Source of the DNA: JAJVID01 sp036565725
GTDB taxonomy: Bacteria > Acidobacteriota > Blastocatellia > RBC074
Assembly: GCA_036565725.1 (NCBI GenBank)
Contig: DATCXQ010000784.1
Location: 1-27,924, forward strand
Reading direction: 5' to 3'
DNA: 27,924 bases
Shown here: positions 16,051-23,892 of the stretch, one piece after another
How the letters are laid out: each line of letters begins with the position of its first letter
Position numbering within the stretch: the first letter of the stretch is position 1
Notes under the pieces: generated by a model
Databases searched by the model: none
The model's input: the letters and a program-made list of their open reading frames with translations, nothing else
Told to the model about the DNA's origin: nothing
Program-made: the position numbers and the translations under genes

Positions 16051-16787
16051 CCATTGGCGCCATTAATTCTCAAAGACTATAAATGCCGGCCTAAGTTCAA
16101 ACCGTCGCTGCGGCGACGAAGAATAAATCAGCACACTGATCTGATAAACGCTCAAGTATTATCAGAACTGTTCCACAGTCAGTACAACTCCGAATCGGAA
16201 GGAGGAAAAACTCTTCTTCTGTTTCCCCAGGCTTCGCACACTGTCTGCCGGGCGTGTGAATGCCGAATTTCCAGTAATTACAAACAAAGAGAACCGACCG
16301 GCGTTCACCGGGTATGGGACTTGCAGGAGTTTGCAGCGCAAGGCGAGTTGGGGCGAGCGCCTAACATGGCCCCGAGCAATCGGAGCGGGCCACTCGCGCT
16401 CACTTATACCGGTTTTCAAATGGATGAAGACTGTTAGCCACAGAGGACACAGAGGACACAGAGGACACGGAAAGCAATCAAGGAGTTCATGATTTCTCTG
16501 TGATCTCTGTGATCTCTGTGGCTATTCATCCACATGAAAACCGTTGTAAAGCGGTTTGCGATTGCGTGTACTGTAATGTGGCGCGAGTTGTTTACTCGCG
16601 CTTCTTTCCTGAATGGGCAAAGCCGCAAACAGGGCGATTAAACAAATCGCCCCACACCGTACACGCAACTAGTAAGGACCGCCAGGTAAATTTGGCCGCC
16701 GTATCAGGCTAGCGGCAATCACGCCTGGGAGACACTTTACAACTCTGCCGGTTACTTCACGCGCGGAAGAAAGCCACAAGTCTAACT
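16051..16787. other. long repeat-rich intergenic region
   Basis: No credible gene; the open frames here read through repeats. Contents: a half-copy of the GCCGGCCTAAG...GTCGC..CGACGAAGAA repeat (16085-16123), the CACAGAGG palindrome (separate entry), and two small hairpins GCGCGAGTTGTTTACTCGCGC (16581-16601, see 'repeat' family style) and GGGCGATTAAACAAATCGCC (16632-16651). Only a weak purine run (GGAAGAAAG) precedes the next gene. Confidence 0.5.
16409..16545. repeat. CACAGAGG tandem/inverted repeat element (MITE-like)
   Basis: The left arm (16409-16470) starts CCGGTTTTCA, passes TGGATGAA and TAGCCACAGAGG, and then repeats ACACAGAGG. The right arm (16494-16545) is its approximate reverse complement: TCTGTGATC repeats, TGTGGCTATTCATCC and ATGAAAACCG. 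The two arms would pair over more than 40 bases around a 23-base loop. Similar CACAGAGGACACAGAGG palindromes are widespread in several bacterial phyla (recollection). Confidence 0.75.
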
Positions 16788-17633
16788 ATGGAAAGAGAAG
16801 TTATCTCTGTGGGCGCAAAGCTACTTGACCGTCTATCTGCGAACGGCGACGCCCCGGGCGACGCTCCGAAGGTGGTTGTCATCGTGGCCCACCCGGATGA
16901 TGAGATTATCGGCGCGGGCGCGCGACTCAGCAGTCTCAAGGGGGTGACGGTCATCCACGTCACGAACGGCGCGCCGCGCGAGCTGGACTGCGCTCTGAGG
17001 GCGTGCTTTGCGACCGGCGATGAGTACGCGGGCGCGCGGCGCGAAGAGTGCCTGTCCGCGCTCGGACTCGCCGGCGTCGCTCCCGAACAGGTACGAGAGC
17101 TGGACTTCGCCGACCAGGAGGCGACCTTCAATCTTATCCCGATTACGCGCCGAGTGGTCGAGATTCTTCGCGAGGTGGGACCCGAGGCCGTCCTGACCCA
17201 CTCTTACGAAGGCGGCCACCCCGACCACGATGCGACGGCCTTCGCCGTACACACCGCGCGACGCTTGCTCGAAGGCGAATTTACGCGCCCCCCAGAAGTT
17301 CTCGAACTCACCTCCTATTATTCTTGCGGGGGGCGGATGGTCACATCCGACTTCTTACCCTTCCGCGGCTATGGCGTGAGGACATTTCGTCTTTCTAAGG
17401 AGGCGCGCGAGCTGAAGCGGCGGATGTTCGACTGCTTCGTCACCCAGCGGGAGGTCCTCCGCTGGTTCCCCATCGGCGTTGAAAGATACAGGGCGGCGCC
17501 GCCTTACGACTTCACCCGCCCGCCGCACGAGGGCCGCTTGCACTACGAATACTTTAACTGGGGCATCAGGGGCGCCAGGTGGAGGACGCTGGCGCATGAG
17601 GCGATCTCGCGCCTTCAGAATGAAGGAGGATGA
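16788..17633 (+). CDS. PIG-L (LmbE-like) family deacetylase
   Basis: A 281-residue cytoplasmic enzyme with the zinc site of the PIG-L superfamily: VVVIVAHPDDEIIGAGARL with AHPDDE at 34-39, VTNGAP (58-63), and HPDHDATAFAVH beginning at His144. Members remove N-acetyl groups from GlcNAc-type sugars in glycoconjugate, mycothiol/bacillithiol-like or antibiotic pathways. The start ATG is the first in the frame after a repeat zone; its ribosome-binding site is weak and distant. The stop overlaps the ATGATG of a glycosyltransferase-like remnant, so the gene once formed a translationally coupled sugar-modification pair. The loss of that partner may leave this enzyme an orphan. Confidence 0.92.
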   Translation: MEREVISVGAKLLDRLSANGDAPGDAPKVVVIVAHPDDEIIGAGARLSSLKGVTVIHVTNGAPRELDCALRACFATGDEYAGARREECLSALGLAGVAPEQVRELDFADQEATFNLIPITRRVVEILREVGPEAVLTHSYEGGHPDHDATAFAVHTARRLLEGEFTRPPEVLELTSYYSCGGRMVTSDFLPFRGYGVRTFRLSKEARELKRRMFDCFVTQREVLRWFPIGVERYRAAPPYDFTRPPHEGRLHYEYFNWGIRGARWRTLAHEAISRLQNEGG

Positions 17634-17815
17634 TGACGCTCACCATTTTGAGCGTCGCGTACCCGCTGGCGCAGGCGACGCCTGACTCGGTAGGCGGAGC
17701 CAAATAGACGCTTTCTCTCGTGGAAAGTGAACTGACGCGCGCCGACCACCCCGGGACTCGGTTACCTGCAGGACTATCTTCTTTTGGCTCCAACCCGGCT
17801 CGCGCGGTCGGGTAG
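17630..17815 (+). pseudogene. 5' remnant of a GT4-type glycosyltransferase
   Basis: Directly overlapping the deacetylase stop (GGAGGATGATGA), the frame reads MMTLTILSVAYPLAQATPDS then VGGAK and a TAG. In the GT4 family this is the N-terminal beta strand followed by the sugar-donor loop VGGAEQ, so AK-stop occupies the place of AEQ. Beyond the stop the same frame still reads TLSLVESELTRADHPGTRLP, resembling the helix that normally follows, until a second TAG. After that nothing recognisable remains of the expected roughly 400 residues. A truncated, mutated gene is the best reading. The call rests on remembered family pattern, not an alignment. Confidence 0.6.
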
Positions 17816-18133
17816 CGACATTTTAATACCAACATACATGTGACCGATTTGCACTATCAGATAATGCAAAAACGCCCCTCCTCACTCTCGGGCAAGCGGC
17901 TTTCAGGTCTCCGAAAATCAGGATGTCGATCGTCAATAGAGGCGCCACGCCCAGGCTCAGGACGGTTATCGTGGGCTCGATGCGCCACATATTTTTTGCA
18001 TCCCAAGGAAGGCGCTTCTTCGTCGCGGAGCGACGATTTAATCCTAGAAGGTCAGACCGTCGCTCCGCGACGAAGAACGTTAGCGCCGATCATAGTGTTG
18101 ATTGCAAATGGTTTTTATTTGCACAAGCATCGG
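17816..18133. other. intergenic region with GTCGCGGAGCGAC palindrome
   Basis: No gene seen. A strong inverted repeat, arms 18011-18035 (GGCGCTTCTTCGTCGCGGAG onward) and 18058-18087, encloses a 22-base loop. Its core GTCGCGGAGCGAC is shared with four copies inside the 11421-11936 block. It sits just downstream of the convergent hydrolase gene and could end its transcript. Confidence 0.7.
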
Positions 18134-18973
18134 TTAAGTGGGCTGGTTGACCCGGTTGAGTAACACGCCGACCCCCTCAATCTCCACTTCGACCGTGTCA
18201 CCCGGTTTCATAGCGCTGGTCGCCCCGGGCGTGCCCGTATAAATCACGTCGCCAGGATGCAGCGTCACGTGCCGAGAGGCGAAACTGACGATCGCCGGAA
18301 CATCGAAAAGCAGGTCGCTGAGCAGTTGAGACTGTTTCACTTCGCCATTGACGCGCGTTTGCAGGCGCGATTTTCTATACTCCAATCCTGTCACAATCGC
18401 CGGGCCAAGCGGCCCGAACGTATCCGCCCCCTTGGCGCGCCACCATTGCAAATCATCACGCTGCCAATCGCGCTCGCTCACGTCGTTGCCGCAGGTGTAG
18501 CCGAAGACGTAATTCAAGGCATCGTCTTCGGCGACTCGCCGCGCCGTTTTGCCAATCACGATGACGAATTCGCCTTCGTAATGGACATTCTTCGCGCCTG
18601 GCGGAATCACTATCTCGCCGCCTGGCTCTACGAGCGAGGTGACTGGCTTGAAGAAGAATTCAGGCTTTGTAGGGGCCGGGCGAGTCCCGAGATGGCTCTT
18701 GTAATTTAATCCTACGGCCAGCACGGTCGTCGGCTCGCATGGATAGAGCAATTTCGCGTCAGCCAACTTCACTTTCACGCCGGTTGGCGTTCTGGCTCCG
18801 AAAAGCCCGCCACGAATCTCACGAATCGTGTCCTTTTCCAGCAATCCGTAAGCGCGTTTGCCGCGATATTCATACCGCACGTAATAAGCGACGCCCGGCG
18901 CCGCTGTCGTTTGTATCCCCGTCAGACCGGAAGCGGCCATAGTGGCCACAAAATCTCTTCTAGATAATTCCAT
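18134..18973 (-). CDS. fumarylacetoacetate hydrolase family protein with Tat-type leader
   Basis: A 279-residue protein. The C-terminal domain shows the FAH fold markers: VGLNYKSH (87-94), HYEGEFVIVIGK (131-142) with metal ligands Glu133 and Glu135, GYTCGNDVSERDWQ (158-171) with Asp164, KGADTFGPLGP (181-191) and VIYTGTPGA near the end. Members cleave or hydrate 2-oxo/acylpyruvate-type compounds. The unusual part is the N-terminus, MELSRRDFVATMAASGLTG, a twin-arginine motif (SRRDFV) with a modest hydrophobic stretch, suggesting export of a normally cytoplasmic enzyme class. GAGGTGA precedes the ATG at good spacing. The neighbouring secreted M20 peptidase gene, 104 bp upstream on the same strand, could belong to the same catabolic unit. 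Confidence 0.92.
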   Translation of the reverse strand: MELSRRDFVATMAASGLTGIQTTAAPGVAYYVRYEYRGKRAYGLLEKDTIREIRGGLFGARTPTGVKVKLADAKLLYPCEPTTVLAVGLNYKSHLGTRPAPTKPEFFFKPVTSLVEPGGEIVIPPGAKNVHYEGEFVIVIGKTARRVAEDDALNYVFGYTCGNDVSERDWQRDDLQWWRAKGADTFGPLGPAIVTGLEYRKSRLQTRVNGEVKQSQLLSDLLFDVPAIVSFASRHVTLHPGDVIYTGTPGATSAMKPGDTVEVEIEGVGVLLNRVNQPT

Positions 18974-19077
18974 CGGTTCACCTCATTCATTAGCGTCTCT
19001 TCGTGTGGCTTCGTGGGTGAGATATTAATCTCTTTCAGGGCGCCACTTGCGACAGGAGAGATTACTTTTCATCACAG

Positions 19078-20487
19078 TTAGTTAGCTTTTGCCAGATTGA
19101 TCACGATGTCCAAGTGGAATCGAACGAATTTGTGGAGTGATTCTTCCAGAATTCGCTCCTGATCGCTATGCGCGCCGAAACCTTTCGGCCCGTCTTCGCT
19201 GTCGGTCATCGGGCCTACTCCGTAACATTCAACGCCTTTGGCCCGCAGATAAGCCATGTCGGTCGCGCCGGTGCTCATCGTGGGCAAAGTAACGGCGTCG
19301 TAATGGCTTTTGACGGCGGCTTCCAAAACGCGGAACGCTTCGGAGTCAATCCGCGAAGGTCGCGCGGCCGGCCGTGTATTGCGTTCGTTTTTGGCCACCG
19401 TTACCGCTGGATCGTTGATAACCTTGCGAATTTCAGCCAGCAGGCTTTCCAGATTTTCATCCGGCAACGCGCGCACGTCCAGCGTGGCTTCGGCTTCCGA
19501 AGGAATCACGTTCACCTGATAACCGCCTTTGATGATGTTCGGAGAAATCGAAGTCCGCAGCATCGAATGATGGCGCGGTTCGTTGACGGCAAAGTATTCC
19601 TGAATCGCGGAGGTCATTTCAGGGTTGGCCACGTTGCGGTAACGATCGGCTTCTTCCGGCGAACTGATTCCGGCCAGCCGATCGAAATATGCTCTGGTCG
19701 TGTCATTCAACCGCATCGGCGTTGACCACGCGGAGAGCTTGGCGATGGCTTGCGACAGGCGCACGATGGCGTTGGTTCTCAACGGAACCGATCCGTGGCC
19801 GGCCGGGCCGCGCGCCGCGAGCGTCACTCCGTAAGGAATCTTTTCGGAAGTCTGCGCAGTGGCGAATCGAATCTTGCCGCCCGTTCGAGTCACGCCGCCG
19901 CCTTCCGCAAAACAAAACTCGGCCTCAATTTCGGGCCAGTGTTGGTTGACCATGAACTGAATGCCGAATTGCGTGCTGGCTTCCTCGCCCGCTTCGGCCA
20001 GAAAGATCACGTCGCGGTCCAGCTGCGCGTTCATTCGTTTCAGCAACAGCATCACCATCAGCCCGGCGGTTGCGTTGTCTTTGTCGTCTACAGAGCCTCG
20101 ACCGTAAACGTACCCGCCTTCACGCGTAGCCGAGAACGGAGGATGTGTCCATTTCGCCGGATCAACTTTGACGACGTCCGTGTGCCCCATAATCAGCAGC
20201 GGGCGTTTTTTGCCGTTACCACGCAAACGAGCCACAAGGTTTGGCCGCTTCGGATCGAGCGCGAAGATTTTGGTTTCGATGCCTTCACGATCCAGGACCG
20301 ATTTCAGGTATTCAACCACGATGCCTTCATTGCCGGGTGGATTGCTGGTGTCCAGGCGCAGAATCGCTTGGAAGTGGCGCATGGTTTCTTCTTCGATCTT
20401 CGGCCAATCCGGTTGCGGCGATTTCTGAAGCGCAGCCGAATTGAACAGGACAAGCAGAGCGAACAGAGTCAAACGAGCGAACGTCAT
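19078..20487 (-). CDS. secreted M20 family metallopeptidase
   Basis: A 469-residue enzyme with an N-terminal signal peptide (FARLTLFALLVLFNSAALQ). The dinuclear zinc site is complete: GHTDVV (His102, catalytic Asp104), YGRGSVDDKD (bridging Asp134), AEAGEEAS (Glu168/Glu169), FAEGGG (Glu195) and GAHSDQERI (His440). The dimerisation domain sits between, from about residue 220 to 345, including GPAGHGSVP. The M20 family removes terminal amino acids or acyl groups from peptides and N-acyl amino acids (ArgE/DapE/CPG2/PM20D1 relatives); the exact substrate is open. GGAGGG lies seven bases before the ATG. The product is probably periplasmic or membrane-tethered, since the leader has no lipobox. It is upstream of the FAH-family gene on the same strand. 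Confidence 0.95.
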   Translation of the reverse strand: MTFARLTLFALLVLFNSAALQKSPQPDWPKIEEETMRHFQAILRLDTSNPPGNEGIVVEYLKSVLDREGIETKIFALDPKRPNLVARLRGNGKKRPLLIMGHTDVVKVDPAKWTHPPFSATREGGYVYGRGSVDDKDNATAGLMVMLLLKRMNAQLDRDVIFLAEAGEEASTQFGIQFMVNQHWPEIEAEFCFAEGGGVTRTGGKIRFATAQTSEKIPYGVTLAARGPAGHGSVPLRTNAIVRLSQAIAKLSAWSTPMRLNDTTRAYFDRLAGISSPEEADRYRNVANPEMTSAIQEYFAVNEPRHHSMLRTSISPNIIKGGYQVNVIPSEAEATLDVRALPDENLESLLAEIRKVINDPAVTVAKNERNTRPAARPSRIDSEAFRVLEAAVKSHYDAVTLPTMSTGATDMAYLRAKGVECYGVGPMTDSEDGPKGFGAHSDQERILEESLHKFVRFHLDIVINLAKAN

Positions 20488-20955
20488 GAGATGCCCTCCG
20501 AGTCAGATTGGTTTTTACGCTTGAGAAGAGTTTATGACAGGCGGAATAGTACCCGACTCAGACTCAAGATCCGAGGGAATCTTTTCGGTAATCGGAAATT
20601 CAGGTTCTTTCTCGTCTACATACTTCAGGCTGAGGATCGCCGACCTCAGCTTTCGCGGCCGCCACTGTCGGCGCCAGACCGCCTTTTAAATGGAATCTCG
20701 CAAATGACCGCAAAGCTCGCAAGCCGTCCTTGCGAGTTTTGCGGTTAATGGTTTAATATCGCTTCGGCCAAACGAAAATGGTTCGACAGGCGCCCGAACG
20801 CTTTGTCGAGCCTTTGAGTATCAATCAAACCAAGAGTTTCGACCGACAGACGCGGCGACGATGCGGAGCTATGAGCTGAGCCTCTCCTCTCTGCGGTCCA
20901 CTTCTTCCCGTCGAAAAAGAACACTCACGGCGTTTGCCGCCGGGAAAGGATAGTC
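20488..20955. other. intergenic region, weak coding remnant and a palindrome
   Basis: On the minus strand 20515-20685 is open (57 codons, ending PPVINSSQA) with protein-like composition but no start codon, so at most a remnant. A palindrome, ACCGCAAAGCTCGCAAG (20707-20723) against CTTGCGAGTTTTGCGGT (20729-20745), is related to the one at 22044-22089. AAAGGAT near 20944-20950 precedes the next ATG. Confidence 0.45.
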
Positions 20956-22038
20956 ATGAGCGCGAACAAGGAGCTTTCAATCCTCAAATGGGTGGGCGTC
21001 GTTTTAGCCTGCCTCTCGACTCTTTTTACGCTGGCGATAGTGGGCTCCCACTTGAGCGGGCGGCTTGCCGGTTTGGGGAGAGTGGGGATCGTCGGAACGG
21101 TCGGCGCCGAATTGATGGCGATCAGTTGCGCCTGGCTTGTAGCGTCGGAGCGAAAGCGGGTCGCGGGCGTCGCCATGGTCTGCCAGTTGATCCTGACAGC
21201 CGTTCTACTCGTGAATGCGTCGATCGCCTTGGACCTTGATTGGCAGGAGACGCTCGCCGGGAAAGCGGCGGAGCGGCAATTGACCGTCGAGAAGCAGGCC
21301 GCGGAGGAAAGGCGGAAGACATTAGAGAAACAGGCTGAGCTGGCTTTGCAACTTGTGGAAAAAGACAGGAGGCTGGCGCGCGCCTTCGTCCGCGCGGAAA
21401 GGCCTTCGGGAATCGAGGCCGGCGAAGCCCGAGAGACCGACGGGACGAATTCTCTCCTGCTCGACCTGCGGAGAATGAGCGTCTATGAGCGGTACGGTCT
21501 CACCGTGATGCCCCTCTTTCTCGCCCTCTTGACCCTAATTGCTTTGGCGACGGCGGCGCAGAGCGGGAGCGCCGGTCCGAAAAGCGTGGAGCCGTCAGAA
21601 ATGCCTGACCTGACTGCGTCAGTCGTCATGGACGCCGCCGGCGCTCCCTTCGACGCCGGAACCCATTCAAGAAAGGCGAAGAGAGAGAGCGCCGGAACGG
21701 TCGCCGCTTTTCTCTTACCGACCGGCGCCGACAAGAAGAAATCAGTCACCATTGGCCGCTACCAGTTCTGTAAGGATGGGGTGGGATGGAGATGCCGCGA
21801 GATCGTCGGCGGAGGGTCCCTCCGGAAGAGGTCGTACCTGGCATATCTCTCCCGAGGCACTTACTTAAGGATGCAGTTGGCAGCCTCGACCCGTGAAGAG
21901 TTGGAAGAGAAGCTTATAGAATGGGCGGATAAGAAGAGGAGTGAGAAACCGCAGCGGAGCCTCCCCTTTCAACCGGAGGCGGATACCAACCCGGAGACGG
22001 CGCAAAAACAACTTGCGATTCCAAGTATCTCTCGTTGA
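20956..22038 (+). CDS. hypothetical membrane/coiled-coil protein (360 aa)
   Basis: Three hydrophobic segments near residues 10-30, 40-63 and 70-92 are followed by an alternating charged coiled coil (about 105-150, EKQAAEERRKTLEKQAELAL), a further membrane helix (about 183-203) and a soluble basic C-terminal part. There, VTIGRYQFCKDGVGWRCREI and YLAYLSRGTYLRMQ resemble the small beta-strand substrate-binding modules seen on mobile-element proteins, but I would not name a family. It is followed 73 bp later by an excisionase-like gene, and related palindromes lie in front of both genes. The arrangement suggests a small accessory or mobile module. Its function is unknown; that it is a real gene is supported by codon use and a ribosome-binding site. 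Confidence 0.7.
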   Translation: MSANKELSILKWVGVVLACLSTLFTLAIVGSHLSGRLAGLGRVGIVGTVGAELMAISCAWLVASERKRVAGVAMVCQLILTAVLLVNASIALDLDWQETLAGKAAERQLTVEKQAAEERRKTLEKQAELALQLVEKDRRLARAFVRAERPSGIEAGEARETDGTNSLLLDLRRMSVYERYGLTVMPLFLALLTLIALATAAQSGSAGPKSVEPSEMPDLTASVVMDAAGAPFDAGTHSRKAKRESAGTVAAFLLPTGADKKKSVTIGRYQFCKDGVGWRCREIVGGGSLRKRSYLAYLSRGTYLRMQLAASTREELEEKLIEWADKKRSEKPQRSLPFQPEADTNPETAQKQLAIPSISR

Positions 22039-22043
22039 TACTT

Positions 22044-22089
22044 AATCCCGCAAATTACCGCAAAACTCGCAGGCGGAGTTTGCGGGATT
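22044..22089. repeat. palindrome between the membrane protein and HTH genes
   Basis: AATCCCGCAAA (22044-22054) and TTTGCGGGATT (22079-22089) are perfect reverse complements enclosing ACCGCAAAACTCGC. The same ACCGCAAA.CTCGCA core forms the palindrome at 20707-20745 upstream of the neighbouring gene. The elements could be operators for the downstream HTH protein or a dispersed repeat. Confidence 0.65.
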
Positions 22090-22111
22090 ACGCGCTGGGG
22101 AGAACCGGAAG

Positions 22112-22627
22112 ATGAAGAAAGAAGACCCTCAAGAGATGCGGAAACAAGATGCGGCGAAGTATGTCGGCTGTAGCGTTCGTTCTCTTGAGAACTACACCAA
22201 ACAAGGCCGGGTCGGCGTGAGGTACGAAAGAAGCAAAACCCGCCCAGTCGCTCTCTACTCACGAGCGGAGCTTGACCGATTGAAAACCGAGCTCGATTCA
22301 ACTCTCTACGCGCCTGCGGTGACGTCCCGAGAAGAAGAGAAGCGAGGATTCATTGTGAAAAGAGAATCCGCGCCGGACCTGGCGCTGGTTCTCTCTCGGC
22401 TCTTCGAGGCGATGCAGGAGCAGGCGGGGAAGGAAAGGGAGCCTTCAATCCTCGAACTCGCGCAGATGCCGCTCTTGAAACTCAAAGAGGCGCAGAGATA
22501 TTCGAACCTTTCACGCGCCGAGTTACTGGCGGCGATCGAAACCGAGGAACTCAAAGCGACCAAGGGGGGAGGGGAATGGAAGATCAGGCGAGAGGCGCTC
22601 GAAGAATTTATCCGGAAGAATTTTTAG
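22112..22627 (+). CDS. excisionase-like protein with two MerR/HTH_17-type domains
   Basis: A 171-residue DNA-binding protein. Residues about 10-55 (KQDAAKYVGCSVRSLENYTK, then RPVALYSRAELDRLK) and about 125-170 (LLKLKEAQRYSNLSRAELLA, then WKIRREALEEFIRK) are two winged-helix units of the kind used by excisionases and small MerR-like regulators: helix-turn-helix, a wing, and a closing helix. A charged linker joins them. GGGGAGA lies eight bases before the ATG. It follows the membrane/coiled-coil gene and ends 45 bp before the convergent transporter. It may control excision of an element or regulate its own operon through the adjacent palindromes (inferred). Two such domains in one chain is uncommon. 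Confidence 0.85.
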   Translation: MKKEDPQEMRKQDAAKYVGCSVRSLENYTKQGRVGVRYERSKTRPVALYSRAELDRLKTELDSTLYAPAVTSREEEKRGFIVKRESAPDLALVLSRLFEAMQEQAGKEREPSILELAQMPLLKLKEAQRYSNLSRAELLAAIETEELKATKGGGEWKIRREALEEFIRKNF

Positions 22628-22672
22628 ACAGAAAGTGGTTGAAGGGAAGTTGTTGGAGGAGCGAGAGCGGGA

Positions 22673-23590
22673 TCAATCTTCCATTTCCACTGCGATCAGA
22701 TCGTGACTCTGTTGAGGCGCCTTGCCGAGAATTAACCACGCCGTTGGCGCGATCACCAAAACCATGCCGAGCAGCGATATCAGATTGACCGATCGGTTCC
22801 AAAACAACACGTCGAACCCCAAGCCGAATAAGATTTGTGACAATGCGACGACCGAAATTCGCGAGGCATGCCCTTTGGCGAAAGCGCGGGTCATACCAAT
22901 TTGTCCAGCCACGCCCGCCGCGCCGACTAGTATTAACAGGGGGAAGACTGATTTGTCGCCCAATTGCGTCGAGTAATCTTTGCGATTGGTCAGCAGCAGA
23001 AACAGCACGGTGGCTACGCCGGCGACGCCGGAAAAATGCGCGACGATGGCGCGCGGGTCAATGTTTTTCAATCGATTGAGGCCGAGCATGGCGATGGAGG
23101 TGCAAAACGCGCCGCAAAGCGCCATCAAACAAGCGAACTTCCCGCTCTGAAAATGCGGCTGCTGAATCAGCGCGATGCCGGCGACGCTGGCGCCAACTGC
23201 GCAGATAATGCTTATTGTAGGCCGCTGTCCGAACGTTAACCATAACAGCAGCGTCACCCAAATTGGCGATGTATTCATCAACGTCAAGGTGTCCGACACC
23301 GGCAAATGCGCGAGAGCGTAAAAGTTGCAAAGCATTCCGGTACTGCCCGCGACGCTCCGTACCCACAGCGCCGCCGAACCGCGCCAGACGAGCTTGACGC
23401 GACCAGCTCTGGCGATAATAGCCGCGAAGAAAAACGCGACGACCGCGCGCGCCACAACTACCAATTGCCAATCGCAAGATTCGCCCGCCCTGTGGCTGAA
23501 CGCCGCCATCACCGCAAACGCCAGCGAGGCCCAAAGCATGTGCAGATAGGAAGTTTTATCGTGAACGGGGAATTGATCAGGTGAAGGCAT
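22673..23590 (-). CDS. EamA/DMT superfamily permease
   Basis: A 305-residue inner-membrane protein with about ten hydrophobic helices and the duplicated EamA layout: helices near the N-terminus (LHMLWASLAFAVMAAFSH), FYALAHLPVSDTLTLMNTSP in the first repeat, and the second repeat from ACLMALCGAFCTSIAMLG to ISLLGMVLVIAPTAWLI. FYAL.HLP..DTLTL is a hallmark of DMT exporters of metabolites, amino acids or nucleotide sugars; the substrate is not deducible. An ATG 30 bases upstream is in frame, but AAAGGAAC lies just ahead of the ATG chosen here, so the shorter form is preferred. It is convergent with the HTH gene and ends in a short acidic tail. Confidence 0.93.
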   Translation of the reverse strand: MPSPDQFPVHDKTSYLHMLWASLAFAVMAAFSHRAGESCDWQLVVVARAVVAFFFAAIIARAGRVKLVWRGSAALWVRSVAGSTGMLCNFYALAHLPVSDTLTLMNTSPIWVTLLLWLTFGQRPTISIICAVGASVAGIALIQQPHFQSGKFACLMALCGAFCTSIAMLGLNRLKNIDPRAIVAHFSGVAGVATVLFLLLTNRKDYSTQLGDKSVFPLLILVGAAGVAGQIGMTRAFAKGHASRISVVALSQILFGLGFDVLFWNRSVNLISLLGMVLVIAPTAWLILGKAPQQSHDLIAVEMED

Positions 23591-23616
23591 TTTGTTCCTT
23601 TTGAAAATAAAGGCGA

Positions 23617-23880
23617 TCAATCCGGAAACAGCGGCAGGCGGTAATCGCCAGCGGCGCCTCGCTCTTCGGACGAGTCATCATCGCCGATCACGCCGACCTC
23701 TTTGGCCGCGGCCTTGAGACTGGCAGCATACTCCCGCCGATCATAATGAACCAGGCCATTACAATTGGATGTGGCGCGTCGGTCGGCTTTGTTCTGCACC
23801 CTCGCATTCGTGTTCACATCTTTGATGAGGCGAATTCGCCTACCGATGAGTTGACGCTGTTGGGGTTCAACAAAGACGAA
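23617..23880 (-). pseudogene. possible gene remnant, coding strand unresolved
   Basis: On the minus strand the frame is open from a TGA at 23881-23883 to a TGA 27 bases before the transporter start. It reads HYDRREYAASLKAAAKEVGV and ends GDYRLPLFPD, faintly like a dihydrodipicolinate-synthase-type C-terminus. The only start is a GTG at 23815-23817. The plus strand of the same DNA (about 23608-23892) is also open and protein-like, ending LTLLGFNKDESMI. Both lack a ribosome-binding site and a proper 5' end. One is probably a decayed gene and the other its shadow. Confidence 0.25.
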
Positions 23881-23892
23881 TCAATGATTTGA

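Noticed and set aside
16054..16437. 127-codon plus-strand frame after the TerC/Alx gene
   Set aside because: Runs through dispersed repeats into the CACAGAGG element; no ribosome-binding site.
16441..16525. possible CRISPR-like array from the CACAGAGG units
   Set aside because: The units are 9 bp and directly adjacent, without spacers; it is a simple tandem within a palindrome.
20515..20685. 57-codon minus-strand open frame with protein-like composition
   Set aside because: No start codon, no ribosome-binding site, no recognised family; noted only as a possible remnant.
19750..20748. 332-codon plus-strand frame
   Set aside because: Antisense to the M20 peptidase, whose full catalytic set is on the other strand; the extension past 20487 runs through a palindrome.
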